A stretch of 12,135 nt of DNA from Synergistaceae bacterium. Lineage in GTDB: Bacteria; Synergistota; Synergistia; Synergistales; Aminobacteriaceae. Below, one piece after another: positions 1 through 7,113 of the stretch; position 1 is the stretch's first letter, and every line of letters begins with the position of its first letter. The DNA lies in contig JAITPZ010000027.1 of the NCBI GenBank assembly GCA_031289165.1, positions 1 through 12,135 on the forward strand, in the 5' to 3' direction. The position numbers and the translations under genes were made by a program. The notes beneath the pieces were generated by a model that worked only from the letters and a program-made list of their open reading frames with translations, was not told the DNA's origin and ran no database searches.

Positions 1-702
1 CACCTTTTTTCTCCAGTACCGCGCGCGCTCGACAAACTCCCCGGAGGCGCAGATCAGACTGCCCATCGGAGCGCCCAGACCCTTGGAAAGGCAAATCTGA
101 ACGGAATCGACATCCTTCACCATCTCCGCGGGAGTCACGCTCCAGGCGACCGTCGCGTTGAAAAGCCGCGCTCCGTCCATATGGACGGACAACCCCTGTT
201 TATGCGCCCAGGACACCCGCTCCGCGATCTCTTCGGGCGCGGAAGCGTGACCTCCCGCACGATTGTGAGTATTTTCGAGGCACAGCACCCGCGGGTAGGC
301 GAAATGCACGTTGCCCTTCGGCTTCATGGCCCGCTCCAGGGTCGCCATATCGGGAATCCCCTTTTCATCGTCCACCGGAATCGGGACCATACCCCCGAGG
401 GCGGCCAGGCCGCCTCCTTCGTAGTTCAGAATATGGGAGTCCTGACCGAGGATGACTCCATCCCCCCTGCCGCAGTGCGTCAGCAGCGAGACCAGATTCC
501 CCTGCGTTCCGGAGGTCACGTAAAGCGCGGCCTCTTTCCCGAGAAGATCGGCGCCCATTTTTTCGAGACGCCGCACCGTGGGATCCTCGCCGTAGACGTC
601 ATCGCCCACCTCGGCCTCACACATGGCTCTGCGCATTTCCGCGTCGGGCTTCGTAATCGTATCGCTTTTCAAATCTATGGGAAACAGATCTGCAGGAAAC
701 AA
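1..702 (-). CDS. ltaE: Low-specificity L-threonine aldolase, 3' end outside window
   Basis: PLP-dependent cytosolic enzyme of the beta-eliminating lyase family (fold type I) that cleaves L-threonine or allo-threonine to glycine and acetaldehyde. The first 234 residues are visible of a usual 340 or so; the rest lies beyond the left edge. Family landmarks read from the translation: an N-terminal DLKSDTITKP segment (10-19), VGDDVYGEDP (32-41), the SGTQGNL cofactor-phosphate turn (64-70), the cofactor-stacking His90 in DSHI, ENTHNRAGG (143-151), MDGAR (175-179) with the cofactor Asp176, and LSKGLGAPMGS (205-215) with the Schiff-base Lys207. No ATG or GTG precedes the conserved N-terminus in frame. 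The TTG at 702 is chosen because a perfect AGGAGG lies 10 nt upstream, though the spacing is slightly long. It follows the PHP gene by about 50 nt with no terminator seen, so it is probably the third gene of the cheW unit. The family call is firm; substrate range cannot be read from sequence. Confidence 0.93.
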   Translation of the reverse strand, partial: MFPADLFPIDLKSDTITKPDAEMRRAMCEAEVGDDVYGEDPTVRRLEKMGADLLGKEAALYVTSGTQGNLVSLLTHCGRGDGVILGQDSHILNYEGGGLAALGGMVPIPVDDEKGIPDMATLERAMKPKGNVHFAYPRVLCLENTHNRAGGHASAPEEIAERVSWAHKQGLSVHMDGARLFNATVAWSVTPAEMVKDVDSVQICLSKGLGAPMGSLICASGEFVERARYWRKKV

Positions 703-712
703 AACAGGGACA

Positions 713-718
713 CCTCCT
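713..718 (-). promoter_or_regulatory. Ribosome binding site that decides the ltaE start
   Basis: A perfect AGGAGG on the minus strand, followed after 10 nt by an in-frame TTG (702-700). Codons just before the conserved DLKSD segment include TTG, CTG and ATA but no ATG or GTG, so this site is the main argument for the TTG start. Confidence 0.6.
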
Positions 719-754
719 GAAATTTAACCGATTGGGACCGCTGACTGCACATTA

Positions 755-1582
755 TTATAACCCTCCGCAAAATCGAGCCCAGGGCAAAAGCCCCTCCTCC
801 ACAATCACTCCAACTCCCGCAGAGGCGTGTCCGCCTCCGTGAAAATCGGAACCCGCCGCAGGCCGAAGCCCAAATTGCTCCGCGATTTCAAGAGCGCGAA
901 AAACCTGCCGGGGACTGTTGCCCGGCGACCAGCACTCGAGACCCCACAGGCCGTAGTCCTTCAATTTTTCCAGAAGGGGAGGCAAATCGTCGAGGTCGGG
1001 TGTCGTCTGAAGGGGATGCGCCAGAACGGGAAGTCCTCCCGCTCCGCGAATGAGCCGGATACACTCGTCCGGAGGCAAAAGGGGACGCGGCGCATAAGCT
1101 GCCCCTCCCCTCTTCAGATACCTGTCGAACGCGGCTTTGACGTTCGGAACGTATCCCCTGTTCACGAGCAGGCGCGCCAAATGCGGACGCCCCACCACAT
1201 CCGACCCCGCCAGGGCCCGGGCCTCTTCCAGCGTGACGTCGAACCCCAGATCCCGCAGCTTCCCGCAAATCGCGGCGTTGCGTTCGTGCCGGGCTCTCCT
1301 GTTTTTTTCGAGTGCGTTCTTCAGAGGCCCGTCATCGACGTCAAAACGATAACCCAGTATATGCAGTACCCCGTCGAAGGCGGCGGAGAACTCGACCCCG
1401 CTTACGCCCCTAATGGACCTCCGGCGACAGCCCGCCAGAAAAAGAGCGACTCCATCGACGGTATCGTGATCCGTCAGGCTGGCGACAGAGACCCCTTCCG
1501 AGGCAAGCCTCTGAACAAGGGCGGATGGAGAAAAAACTCCATCCGAAAAGGTGCTGTGAAGGTGAAGATCGATTTTCAGCAA
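755..1582 (-). CDS. PHP-domain metal-dependent phosphoesterase (TrpH/YciV type)
   Basis: A 275-residue PHP-domain protein of the COG0613 type, soluble and probably a Mn- or Fe-dependent phosphatase. Characterised relatives dephosphorylate 3',5'-nucleoside bisphosphates such as pAp or trim 5' ends of short RNAs. Metal ligands expected for the family are visible: His7 and His9 (HLHS), Asp14, His39 in TDHD, Glu64 in GVEFS, His74 in HILGY, His134 in GRPH, His189 in LAHP, and Asp246/His248 in SDFHG. Length is normal and there is no polymerase domain, so it is not a PolC or PolX fragment. The start is TTG: AGGGG overlaps the end of cheW and lies 7 nt upstream. Only 3 nt separate the cheW stop from this start, so translation is likely coupled. 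The pairing with cheW gives no obvious functional clue. Family is certain; substrate is inferred. Confidence 0.92.
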   Translation of the reverse strand: MLKIDLHLHSTFSDGVFSPSALVQRLASEGVSVASLTDHDTVDGVALFLAGCRRRSIRGVSGVEFSAAFDGVLHILGYRFDVDDGPLKNALEKNRRARHERNAAICGKLRDLGFDVTLEEARALAGSDVVGRPHLARLLVNRGYVPNVKAAFDRYLKRGGAAYAPRPLLPPDECIRLIRGAGGLPVLAHPLQTTPDLDDLPPLLEKLKDYGLWGLECWSPGNSPRQVFRALEIAEQFGLRPAAGSDFHGGGHASAGVGVIVEEGLLPWARFCGGL

Positions 1583-1585
1583 ACG

Positions 1586-2110
1586 CTATCCCCTGCTGAT
1601 GTCCTCGATCAGAATCTGATCCAGGTCGAACAGCGAGGAAATGTCCAGAAGCAGAATGAGGCGTCCGTCGGCCGGCTTTGCCACCCACATCACGTAGCGC
1701 TTGTCCATGGCCGAGGAAAGGCGGCTCGATGCCTCCAGCTGCGATTCGTAAATCGTTCGCACTTCACGAACGGAGTTGACGATCATCCCGAACATGACGT
1801 CGTTGACGGAGAGTACAACAATACGAGCTTCTTCCGTCAGAGGCGTGGAGGGCATGTCGATCTTGAGCTGCATGTCGAATACGGGCACTATGGTGCCCCG
1901 CAGATTGATCACGCCCTGAATGTAGTTGGGGGCGTTGGGAACGCGCGTAATGAAGGGGGGAACCCGAACGATTTCACGCACGATGTTCACGTCCACGCCA
2001 AAATTTTCGCTTCCCAGCGCGAATACCAGATTGATATGCTCCTCTCCCAGAGACTCCAGATTGACTTCCTTCTGAGAGGCGCTGGCGACTTCTTCCGTTT
2101 GTACAGTCAC
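1586..2110 (-). CDS. cheW: Chemotaxis adaptor protein CheW
   Basis: A 174-residue single-domain CheW, the cytoplasmic SH3-like scaffold that joins methyl-accepting chemoreceptors to the kinase CheA. After a 25-residue Glu/Gln-rich leader, the domain runs from about 27 to 165. It contains VFALGSENFGVDV, the segment IVREIVRVPPFITRVPNAP (44-62), and the conserved GVINLRGTIVPVFD core (66-79), then IVVLSVNDVMFGMIVNSVREV and the closing LILLLDISSLFDLDQI. There is no receiver domain, so it is CheW and not CheV. The start is GTG, about 9 nt after GGAGAG. It is the first gene after a 173-nt gap with an extended -10 promoter, and is followed 3 nt later by the PHP gene. No cheA, cheY or receptor gene lies in the window, so this is a solitary cheW serving arrays encoded elsewhere. 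Confidence 0.95.
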   Translation of the reverse strand: MTVQTEEVASASQKEVNLESLGEEHINLVFALGSENFGVDVNIVREIVRVPPFITRVPNAPNYIQGVINLRGTIVPVFDMQLKIDMPSTPLTEEARIVVLSVNDVMFGMIVNSVREVRTIYESQLEASSRLSSAMDKRYVMWVAKPADGRLILLLDISSLFDLDQILIEDISRG

Positions 2111-2195
2111 GTCCGATCACTCTCCTGTATGGTATCGTCTGTCTCCAAACCCGAACCCGATCCCATCGAATACTCCAATCAAACATCCACAATTC

Positions 2196-2224
2196 ATTAT
2201 AGCAGGAGAAGATATGCAAAAAAA
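2196..2224 (-). promoter_or_regulatory. Predicted extended -10 sigma-70 promoter for cheW-PHP-ltaE
   Basis: In the 173-nt gap between the M23 peptidase and cheW, the minus strand reads TGCTATAAT (2204-2196), a perfect TGn plus TATAAT extended -10. At 17 nt spacing the -35 position is only a run of T (within the seven T of 2224-2218), which matches TTGACA poorly; extended -10 promoters tolerate this. Transcription would start near 2189, giving a leader of roughly 80 nt before the cheW GTG. I see no convincing terminator hairpin for the upstream gene in the gap. Confidence 0.6.
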
Positions 2225-2283
2225 TCGTAATTGCGGTATCATCCTCCGGCAAATATCTCCCCGAATCGACTCCGAAACCGAGG

Positions 2284-3279
2284 TCAGGGGCGGACGATTT
2301 CGGTCTTCATGTCCTTCAGAAGAGCCGTCACACTGGTTTCAAACAGAGGCGCCGCGTCGACGTACTGTCCCGCGAGGCTGAGTCCGTAATGCAGATGCGG
2401 GCCCGTAATGCGTCCCGTCGCCCCGCTTTTGCCGACGATCTGTCCCTTTTCGACAGTATCTCCCTTTTTCACGTCGATCTCGCTCATGTGAAAAAAGAGG
2501 CTGATCACCCCGTTGCCGGAGTCGACGTACACGCTTTTTCCCGAATAGTAATGGTGGCCCGTCAGAACGACGGTTCCCGCAAACGGCGCCCGGATCGAGG
2601 TCCCCACCGCCGCCCGAAAATCCGTTCCGGCGTGATAGCCTCGGGGAACCCCGTTGTAGACACGCCGAAATCCGTAACTGCTGGTGAAGATACCCGAAAC
2701 GGGTCGCGCGGGAGGCGTCGTCCAGCGACGCTTCACGGTCATGGTCCGCCGCGCCGTCGTCGCGAGCTGTGCCTCCTTTTTGATGCGCGCGGCCTCGCTT
2801 TTGGGGGGATTGACCATTTTGTCCGCGACCTTCAGGTGCTCCTCGGGATATTTTCGCATCCTGAGACCGAGGGTGCAGTTCACGCGAAACCGCCGACCGT
2901 CCTGGACGAAATCGAACACCAGAGGATGCTCCCCCGCCCTGACGTCTCTCACGTACGAGCCCAGAAGCGCGTAGGAAACGTAGCCCTCGCGGCCGGGCTC
3001 GACGTCGAGGGAGACTGCCTGACCCTGCCAGGTCACGGACGGCTCGTCGAATGACGTGTGCGACGAGAGCGCCACGACAAAGGCCTGACCGAGATCCCAG
3101 CTCTCCGGAAAGGTGACGCTCGTGGAGGCGAAAGCGGGCATGGCAAAAAACGTCCACAGCAACAAGAAGATCACCCCAGGGCCCCTTCCTCCTGCGATCT
3201 TCTCCCCGGCCGTTCGCGCGCACGACTTAAAAGCCATAGTCAGCGAAAGCGTACGTTCAAACAAAAATATTTCGATCAT
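2284..3279 (-). CDS. Exported M23 (LytM/lysostaphin-type) metallopeptidase
   Basis: A 331-residue zinc endopeptidase, or an inactive-partner type LytM protein, acting on peptidoglycan cross-links outside the membrane. A basic n-region, a hydrophobic stretch (35-48) and an AFA-ST site at 49-53 form a signal peptide. A beta-rich domain follows (about 55-145), then a basic linker (about 160-195). The catalytic domain (about 198-320) keeps the full metal and catalytic set: His216 and Asp220 in HAGTD, His264 in FFHMS, and His295 and His297 in PHLHYG. It should therefore be active, unlike degenerate regulators such as EnvC or NlpD. The ATG at 3279 overlaps the upstream phosphorylase stop as ATGA, which favours translational coupling. 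Met15 (3237) would give a more typical signal peptide but has no visible ribosome binding site. Its exact cleavage specificity is unknown. Confidence 0.93.
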   Translation of the reverse strand: MIEIFLFERTLSLTMAFKSCARTAGEKIAGGRGPGVIFLLLWTFFAMPAFASTSVTFPESWDLGQAFVVALSSHTSFDEPSVTWQGQAVSLDVEPGREGYVSYALLGSYVRDVRAGEHPLVFDFVQDGRRFRVNCTLGLRMRKYPEEHLKVADKMVNPPKSEAARIKKEAQLATTARRTMTVKRRWTTPPARPVSGIFTSSYGFRRVYNGVPRGYHAGTDFRAAVGTSIRAPFAGTVVLTGHHYYSGKSVYVDSGNGVISLFFHMSEIDVKKGDTVEKGQIVGKSGATGRITGPHLHYGLSLAGQYVDAAPLFETSVTALLKDMKTEIVRP

Positions 3280-4148
3280 TGAACCCCAACCCGCAGCCCT
3301 TCATCCTCAAGCGCTCTCATCAGGCCGCATATCAGCATTCCGATCCTGCCGGATGCGGCTTTCATGGCCAGCAGGACTTCCTCCTCGGTCAGCTCTTCGC
3401 TGTTCATTCCGGCCGCCGGGTTGCCCACGCAGGAAATGACCGCCGTTTCCATCCCCATGGCGTTTGCGACAATCGTCTCGGGAACGGTGGACATCCCCAC
3501 GACGGACGCCCCCATCGTGCGGGCCATCCTGATTTCCGCGGGCGTTTCGTACGACGGTCCGGAAAACGCGATATAGACGCCTCTGTGTACCTGAATGCCG
3601 GCAATCGAAGCCGCCTGCTCGCAGAGGCCAATCAGTCTGGGGCTGTAGATGTTGGTCATATCAGGAAAACGCACTCCCCATCGAGGCTCAGTCGGTCCGA
3701 CCAGTGGGTTGATTCCCATGTAGTTTATGTGGTCATGGATCAAAACGACATCGCCTGGTTTCAGATAAAAATCGATGCCTCCCGACGCGTTCGTCCCGAT
3801 ATACTGCCGAACCTTCCACATGCCCAGAACACGGGTGGAAAAGGTGACCTGGCGCATATCGTATCCCTCGTAATAATGGACCCGTCCCTTCAGCACGACC
3901 ACCGGGCGTCCCTCGATCTTTCCGAGGATGACCTGCCCCGCGTGCCCGGGCGAGGTGGAGCGGGGCCAGTGGGGAATATCCCTCGTTTCGATGACCTTCG
4001 GTTCGCTCACCTCGTCGGCGATCTGCCCGAGTCCGGATCCCAGAACGATGGCCGTTTCGGGATGAAAATCCCCACCCGCGGACTGGATGTAATCCAGGGC
4101 TTCTGTAACCTTTTCGTAATAGCTCTCGTCATACGACATTTCCGACAC
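3276..4148 (-). CDS. punA: Purine-nucleoside phosphorylase, trimeric (type II) family
   Basis: Cytosolic salvage enzyme that phosphorolyses inosine and guanosine (and the deoxy forms) to base plus (deoxy)ribose-1-phosphate. The 290-residue length is typical. Visible motifs: GSGLG (37-41) and His69 in SPGHAG for phosphate; GRVHYYEGY (88-96) with Arg89 and His91; GTNASGG (118-124); Glu201 in SYETPAEIR and Asn243 in GNPAAG, the residues that contact 6-oxopurines in this family; and VGMSTVPE (217-224). Glu201/Asn243 argues against methylthioadenosine phosphorylase, which has Ser/Asp at the corresponding sites. The GTG at 4148 is preferred over ATG at 4139 because GGAGAAGG sits at proper distance only from the GTG. 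The recombinase gene ends 51 nt upstream, and the stop overlaps the M23 start by 4 nt. TNAAGG carries a Ser for Ala, which looks minor. The gene symbol is by family analogy. Confidence 0.94.
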   Translation of the reverse strand: MSEMSYDESYYEKVTEALDYIQSAGGDFHPETAIVLGSGLGQIADEVSEPKVIETRDIPHWPRSTSPGHAGQVILGKIEGRPVVVLKGRVHYYEGYDMRQVTFSTRVLGMWKVRQYIGTNASGGIDFYLKPGDVVLIHDHINYMGINPLVGPTEPRWGVRFPDMTNIYSPRLIGLCEQAASIAGIQVHRGVYIAFSGPSYETPAEIRMARTMGASVVGMSTVPETIVANAMGMETAVISCVGNPAAGMNSEELTEEEVLLAMKAASGRIGMLICGLMRALEDEGLRVGVQ

Positions 4149-4199
4149 GACACCTTCTCCGAAAAAAGTTTAAAAACAAAAATTTCGATGCCTCCGAAG
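4149..4199 (-). other. T-rich leader between recombinase and phosphorylase genes
   Basis: This 51-nt gap is strikingly T-rich on the coding strand in a GC-rich region (runs of 5, 5 and 6 T between about 4181 and 4160). A short TTCG/CGAA stem with a 7-nt loop precedes the first T run, which could be a weak intrinsic terminator. The GGAGAAGG ribosome binding site of the phosphorylase follows the last run. A partial terminator or an unstructured leader fits equally well. Confidence 0.3.
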
Positions 4200-5111
4200 T
4201 CACGCCCGCGGATGAAAGCGGTCGTAAAAATCCCTCATCTCTCCGTCGAAATGAGAATAAGTCTGGGTCGTCATGATGGAAGAATGTCCCAGCATCTCCT
4301 GCAGCGTCCTCATGTCCATCCCTCTCGCCAGAAGGTGCGTGGCGAAGCTGTGCCGCAAAATATGCGGGTAGAGCCGGGATTCCGTGATGCCCGCCGCGCG
4401 GCCGCGTTTTCTCAATATGCGCCACATGTCCTGACGGTTCAGAGGGCGTCCCGAAAAAGACAGAAACACCCTGCTTATCCTTTTGCGATTCAGCAGAGGA
4501 CGCACGGCATCAAGGTACACCCTCACCCCCCGGGCCGTCTCCCCCAGAAAGGGAACGACCCGTTCCTTTTCTCCCTTGCCTCGGGTTCGCAGAAGTTTCG
4601 ACTCGAAGTCGAGGTCCAGTATCTCCAGCGTGCAGATCTCACTGGCCCGCAGTCCGCATCCGTACCCGATCTCGAAAATGGCGCGATCCCGGACGACCAG
4701 AGGCTTGCTTCCCCCGCAGACGTCCATCAGCCTCTTGATCTCTGCCTCGTTCAGGATGCGCGGTTCGAGCTTCGCCCTGCCGGGAAGCTCGGGGATGAAA
4801 ACATCCGCATCTTCCGCCTCCTCCATTTCGACAAAGTGAATCCACGAGCGCATGGCCGCGATGCAGCGCTGCTGCGTGGAGTGCCGCTTTCCCTCTCCGT
4901 CCATATACCGCCGAAAGGCGCTGATGGCGGCCAGCGACGGAGGAAAGGGGACCAGTTCGCCCGCCTCGCAGAAGCGCAGCCATTGTTTCAGGTCGGAAGC
5001 ATAACCCTCAGCCGTGAGGCGACTCCGTCCCCGTTCGGCCACCAGGTAAAGACAAAACCGATCGAGAAGCCGCCTCGCCTCCTTGATATTCAGTTCATTA
5101 TGGTATTCCAA
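4200..5111 (-). CDS. xerD: Tyrosine recombinase XerC/XerD family
   Basis: A 303-residue site-specific recombinase of the Xer family, which resolves chromosome dimers at dif next to the division septum. An N-terminal SAM-like core-binding domain spans about 10-97 and the catalytic domain about 115-300. The complete active site is present: Arg155 in GLRASE, Lys179 in GKGEKER, His250 and Arg253 in HILRHSF, His276 in LGHSS, and nucleophile Tyr285 in TTQTYSH. The C-terminus ends in HPRA as in many Xer proteins. LGHSS is closer to XerD than to the XerC pattern LGHAN, but C versus D cannot be settled here. A TTG start is proposed: an in-frame stop lies 36 nt upstream with no other start codon between, and GGGGAAAC precedes the TTG. 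Housekeeping neighbours and absence of repeats or att sites argue against an integron or phage integrase. Confidence 0.9.
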   Translation of the reverse strand: MEYHNELNIKEARRLLDRFCLYLVAERGRSRLTAEGYASDLKQWLRFCEAGELVPFPPSLAAISAFRRYMDGEGKRHSTQQRCIAAMRSWIHFVEMEEAEDADVFIPELPGRAKLEPRILNEAEIKRLMDVCGGSKPLVVRDRAIFEIGYGCGLRASEICTLEILDLDFESKLLRTRGKGEKERVVPFLGETARGVRVYLDAVRPLLNRKRISRVFLSFSGRPLNRQDMWRILRKRGRAAGITESRLYPHILRHSFATHLLARGMDMRTLQEMLGHSSIMTTQTYSHFDGEMRDFYDRFHPRA

Positions 5112-5190
5112 AGTTTCCCCGTCCCGTTCTCCCGAAGTCCCGCTTCACAAAAGAGCGCTTCATCAAAGGACACTTTCCCCGAATCTTTTT

Positions 5191-6486
5191 TTATAACTGA
5201 AAGCGTTCAAAAATTTGATCCACATAACGAGTATAAAAATCGACGTCGAACAGGGAGGCCAGTTCCGTCGCATCAATCACGTCCCTGAGGCGCGGGTCCT
5301 CGCTCAACAGGTCTGAAAATTTCCCCTCTTCCTGCAGAGTTCGCATCACGTTTTCCTGTACGATTCTGTAAGCCATCTCGCGGGGCACTTTCAGTTCGTC
5401 GATCAGCTTGAGCATTACGCGCTGACTGTAAATCAGCCCTCCCGTAAGCTCGAGATTTCTTCGAATGCGTTCCCCATCGACGACGAGTTCCCGCACGACG
5501 CCGCTCATATCCGTGAGCATGAAGTGGATCGCGTGGAAGGCGTCCGGCCAGATTACCCGTTCCGTCGAGGAATGGCTGATATCCCGCTCGTGCCACAGGG
5601 CGATGTTCTCCATGGACGAGACGGCGTACCCGCGCAGGAGGCGCGCCATACCGCAGATGCGCTCGCTTTTGATCGGGTTGCGCTTGTGGGGCATCGCGCT
5701 CGATCCCTTCTGGGCGCTGCCGAAGGGCTCGTAAAGCTCCCCCACCTCCGTGCGCTGAAGGTGCCGGATTTCCGTCGCCATGCGTTCGAGCCCGCAGCCC
5801 AGCAGGGTGATGGCGTTCATGACTCCGGCATGTCTGTCGCGCTGCAAAATCTGATTGGAGACCAACGCCGGCGTCAAATCCAGAAGCTCGCACACCCGCG
5901 CCTCGATTTCAGGAGGGCAGAGGGCGTAGGTGCCTACCGCTCCGGATATTTTTCCGCAGGCGATCTGAGAAACGGCGACGTCGACACGCACGAGATCCCG
6001 CTCCAGTTCGGCGTGCCAGTTGAGGAACTTGAGCCCCAGAGTCGTCGGCTCGGCGTGGATGCCATGAGTTCGGCCGATGCAGGGCAGATGCTTATACTGC
6101 CGGGCCTTTTCCACTACCGCGGCGTCGAGGTCGAGAAGCGCCCTCCTGACGACCATGAGCGACTCGCGAAGCATGATCGAAGACGCCGTGTCGAGAACAT
6201 CGCTGCTGGTGAGGCCCATGTGGATGTAGCGCCCGTTTTCTCCAACATTTTCAGCCACCGAGGAGACAAAAGCGATGACGTCGTGATGCACGGCGCTTTC
6301 TATTTCTCGAATACGGGGAACGGAAAATCCGCCTCTGCTCAAAATATCCTCGAGCGCCTCCGCGGGAATCTCTCCCTTTTCGCTCCACGCCCTGCAGGCC
6401 GCCAGTTCCACCCGCAGCATCACCGCGAAACGATTTTCCTCGCCCCATATCGCGTTCATCTCCGCGGTCTCGTAACGGTCAATCAT
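5191..6486 (-). CDS. purB: Adenylosuccinate lyase
   Basis: A 431-residue enzyme of the fumarase/aspartase superfamily, used twice in purine synthesis: SAICAR to AICAR plus fumarate, and adenylosuccinate to AMP plus fumarate. It works as a cytosolic homotetramer. Visible family features: HHDV (67-70), the TSSDVLDTA segment (93-101), the catalytic histidine His141 in GRTHGIHAEPTTLG, and the flexible signature loop GSSAMPHKRNP (261-271) carrying the catalytic serine. Full length for the short bacterial form. The ATG at 6486 is the start: GGGGAGGAG ends 7 nt before it. A TTG 18 nt further upstream in frame overlaps that same site and so cannot use it. It lies 102 nt after the DUF4416 gene, in a gap with a hairpin, and 79 nt before the recombinase, suggesting a head position in its own unit or a semi-independent segment. 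Confidence 0.97.
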   Translation of the reverse strand: MIDRYETAEMNAIWGEENRFAVMLRVELAACRAWSEKGEIPAEALEDILSRGGFSVPRIREIESAVHHDVIAFVSSVAENVGENGRYIHMGLTSSDVLDTASSIMLRESLMVVRRALLDLDAAVVEKARQYKHLPCIGRTHGIHAEPTTLGLKFLNWHAELERDLVRVDVAVSQIACGKISGAVGTYALCPPEIEARVCELLDLTPALVSNQILQRDRHAGVMNAITLLGCGLERMATEIRHLQRTEVGELYEPFGSAQKGSSAMPHKRNPIKSERICGMARLLRGYAVSSMENIALWHERDISHSSTERVIWPDAFHAIHFMLTDMSGVVRELVVDGERIRRNLELTGGLIYSQRVMLKLIDELKVPREMAYRIVQENVMRTLQEEGKFSDLLSEDPRLRDVIDATELASLFDVDFYTRYVDQIFERFQL

Positions 6487-6493
6487 CTGTATT

Positions 6494-6502
6494 CTCCTCC
6501 CC
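6494..6502 (-). promoter_or_regulatory. Ribosome binding site that decides the purB start
   Basis: GGGGAGGAG on the minus strand, 7 nt before the ATG at 6486. A small stem with ACCCG and CGGGT arms and a 9-nt loop (6504-6522) lies directly upstream. Confidence 0.75.
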
Positions 6503-6554
6503 AACCCGAAAAGAAACCGGGTATGCGATATCGATCTGTATTATTTCATTACGT

Positions 6555-6581
6555 CTGAACGCCTGTGACGCAAGCCTTCAG
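6555..6581 (-). terminator. Hairpin in the DUF4416-purB gap, possible weak terminator or processing stem
   Basis: On the minus strand, arms CTGAAGGCTTG and CAGGCGTTCAG flank a 5-nt loop: 11 positions with one G-G mismatch and one G-U pair. It starts 7 nt after the DUF4416 stop codon. There is no U tract after it, only an A/T-rich stretch (about 6536-6552), so it is not a standard intrinsic terminator. It may mark the end of the long upstream operon, stabilise a 3' end, or act in a purB leader. The A/T-rich stretch could hold a -10 element, but no convincing -35/-10 pair was found. Confidence 0.35.
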
Positions 6582-6588
6582 AGTGTGT

Positions 6589-7113
6589 TCATTTAAGCCG
6601 CGGCTTCCTCTCTCGCTCTCCGTCTCTGAGCCAGGCTCTGCGCGCATCCGTCAAAAATTCATCGTAAACTCCGCTGCCGAAATCGGGGAAGGTGTAGTCG
6701 AACGCCGTCCATTTCCCGAACCGGTAACGCAGCGTCACCTCGGCGTAAATTCCGTCGCGAAGATAGATACGATGCGCGTGATCCTTGGTCGAGGCCAAAA
6801 CGAGCCGAGCCCCGTCGACGTATCCCGGATCGATGTTGACAGCTCTGGGCGTCCGGCTTTGGGCCTCGATGACCCCGGATGCCCGTTTCCAGCCGGCCAG
6901 CCCGCCCGCCTCGAAGAGGCCGGGGAAGCAGACGAAACGACGAAACAGGCGGGGGGCGATGTCCCGGTAGTAGTTCGTCGTCGTAAACGGAACGGATGCC
7001 CCGGTGATCTCCGGTTCACCCCAGAGGGCCTTCAGCTTTTCAACCGTCCAGTCGAACCACTCGTCATCGGGGTGGAGAATCCCCGCAATCAGCTTGACGC
7101 AGGGCTCAGGCAT
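6589..7113 (-). CDS. DUF4416 family protein
   Basis: A 174-residue soluble protein matching the DUF4416 family, whose function is not known to me. The typical family pattern is visible: an N-terminal VKLIAGILH (6-14), FTTTNYYR (43-50), LFRRFVCFPGL (56-66), VNIDPGYVDG (92-101), LVLASTKDHAHRIYL (104-118) and GIYAEVTLRYRFGKW (121-135), then FDYTFPDF (138-145). Conserved Asp, His, Lys and Arg residues cluster in the NIDPGY and ASTKDHAHR segments, which might suggest a ligand or catalytic site; this is inference. The ATG at 7113 is chosen over longer in-frame extension because similarity begins there and GGAAAG precedes it. It overlaps the stop of the upstream gene by 8 nt, implying coupled translation. 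No signal peptide or membrane segment is seen. Confidence 0.88.
   Translation of the reverse strand: MPEPCVKLIAGILHPDDEWFDWTVEKLKALWGEPEITGASVPFTTTNYYRDIAPRLFRRFVCFPGLFEAGGLAGWKRASGVIEAQSRTPRAVNIDPGYVDGARLVLASTKDHAHRIYLRDGIYAEVTLRYRFGKWTAFDYTFPDFGSGVYDEFLTDARRAWLRDGERERKPRLK

Noticed and set aside
827..2230. A 467-codon open frame on the plus strand.
   Set aside because: It is antisense to the PHP and cheW genes and shows the same shadow composition. It crosses the cheW promoter gap without a change in character.
2111..2283. A classic intrinsic terminator for the M23 gene, because seven T lie at 2224-2218.
   Set aside because: No GC-rich stem precedes the T run within a usable distance; the arms I tried pair in only a few bases.
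4200..5111. The recombinase as an integron, phage or transposon integrase.
   Set aside because: No att-like repeats, cargo genes, tRNA target or compositional shift surround it. Length, complete active site and HPRA end fit a housekeeping Xer protein.
3279..5288. A 669-codon open frame on the plus strand.
   Set aside because: It lies wholly antisense to the M23 start, phosphorylase, recombinase and purB end, all of which have clear family motifs. Its translation is rich in Arg, His, Pro and Gln, typical of the complement of GC-rich coding DNA, and has no recognisable domain.
6487..6504. Longer purB starting at an in-frame TTG at 6504.
   Set aside because: The strong GGGGAGGAG would lie within that extension and could not serve it. 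The ATG at 6486 has the proper 7-nt spacing and matches the family N-terminus.
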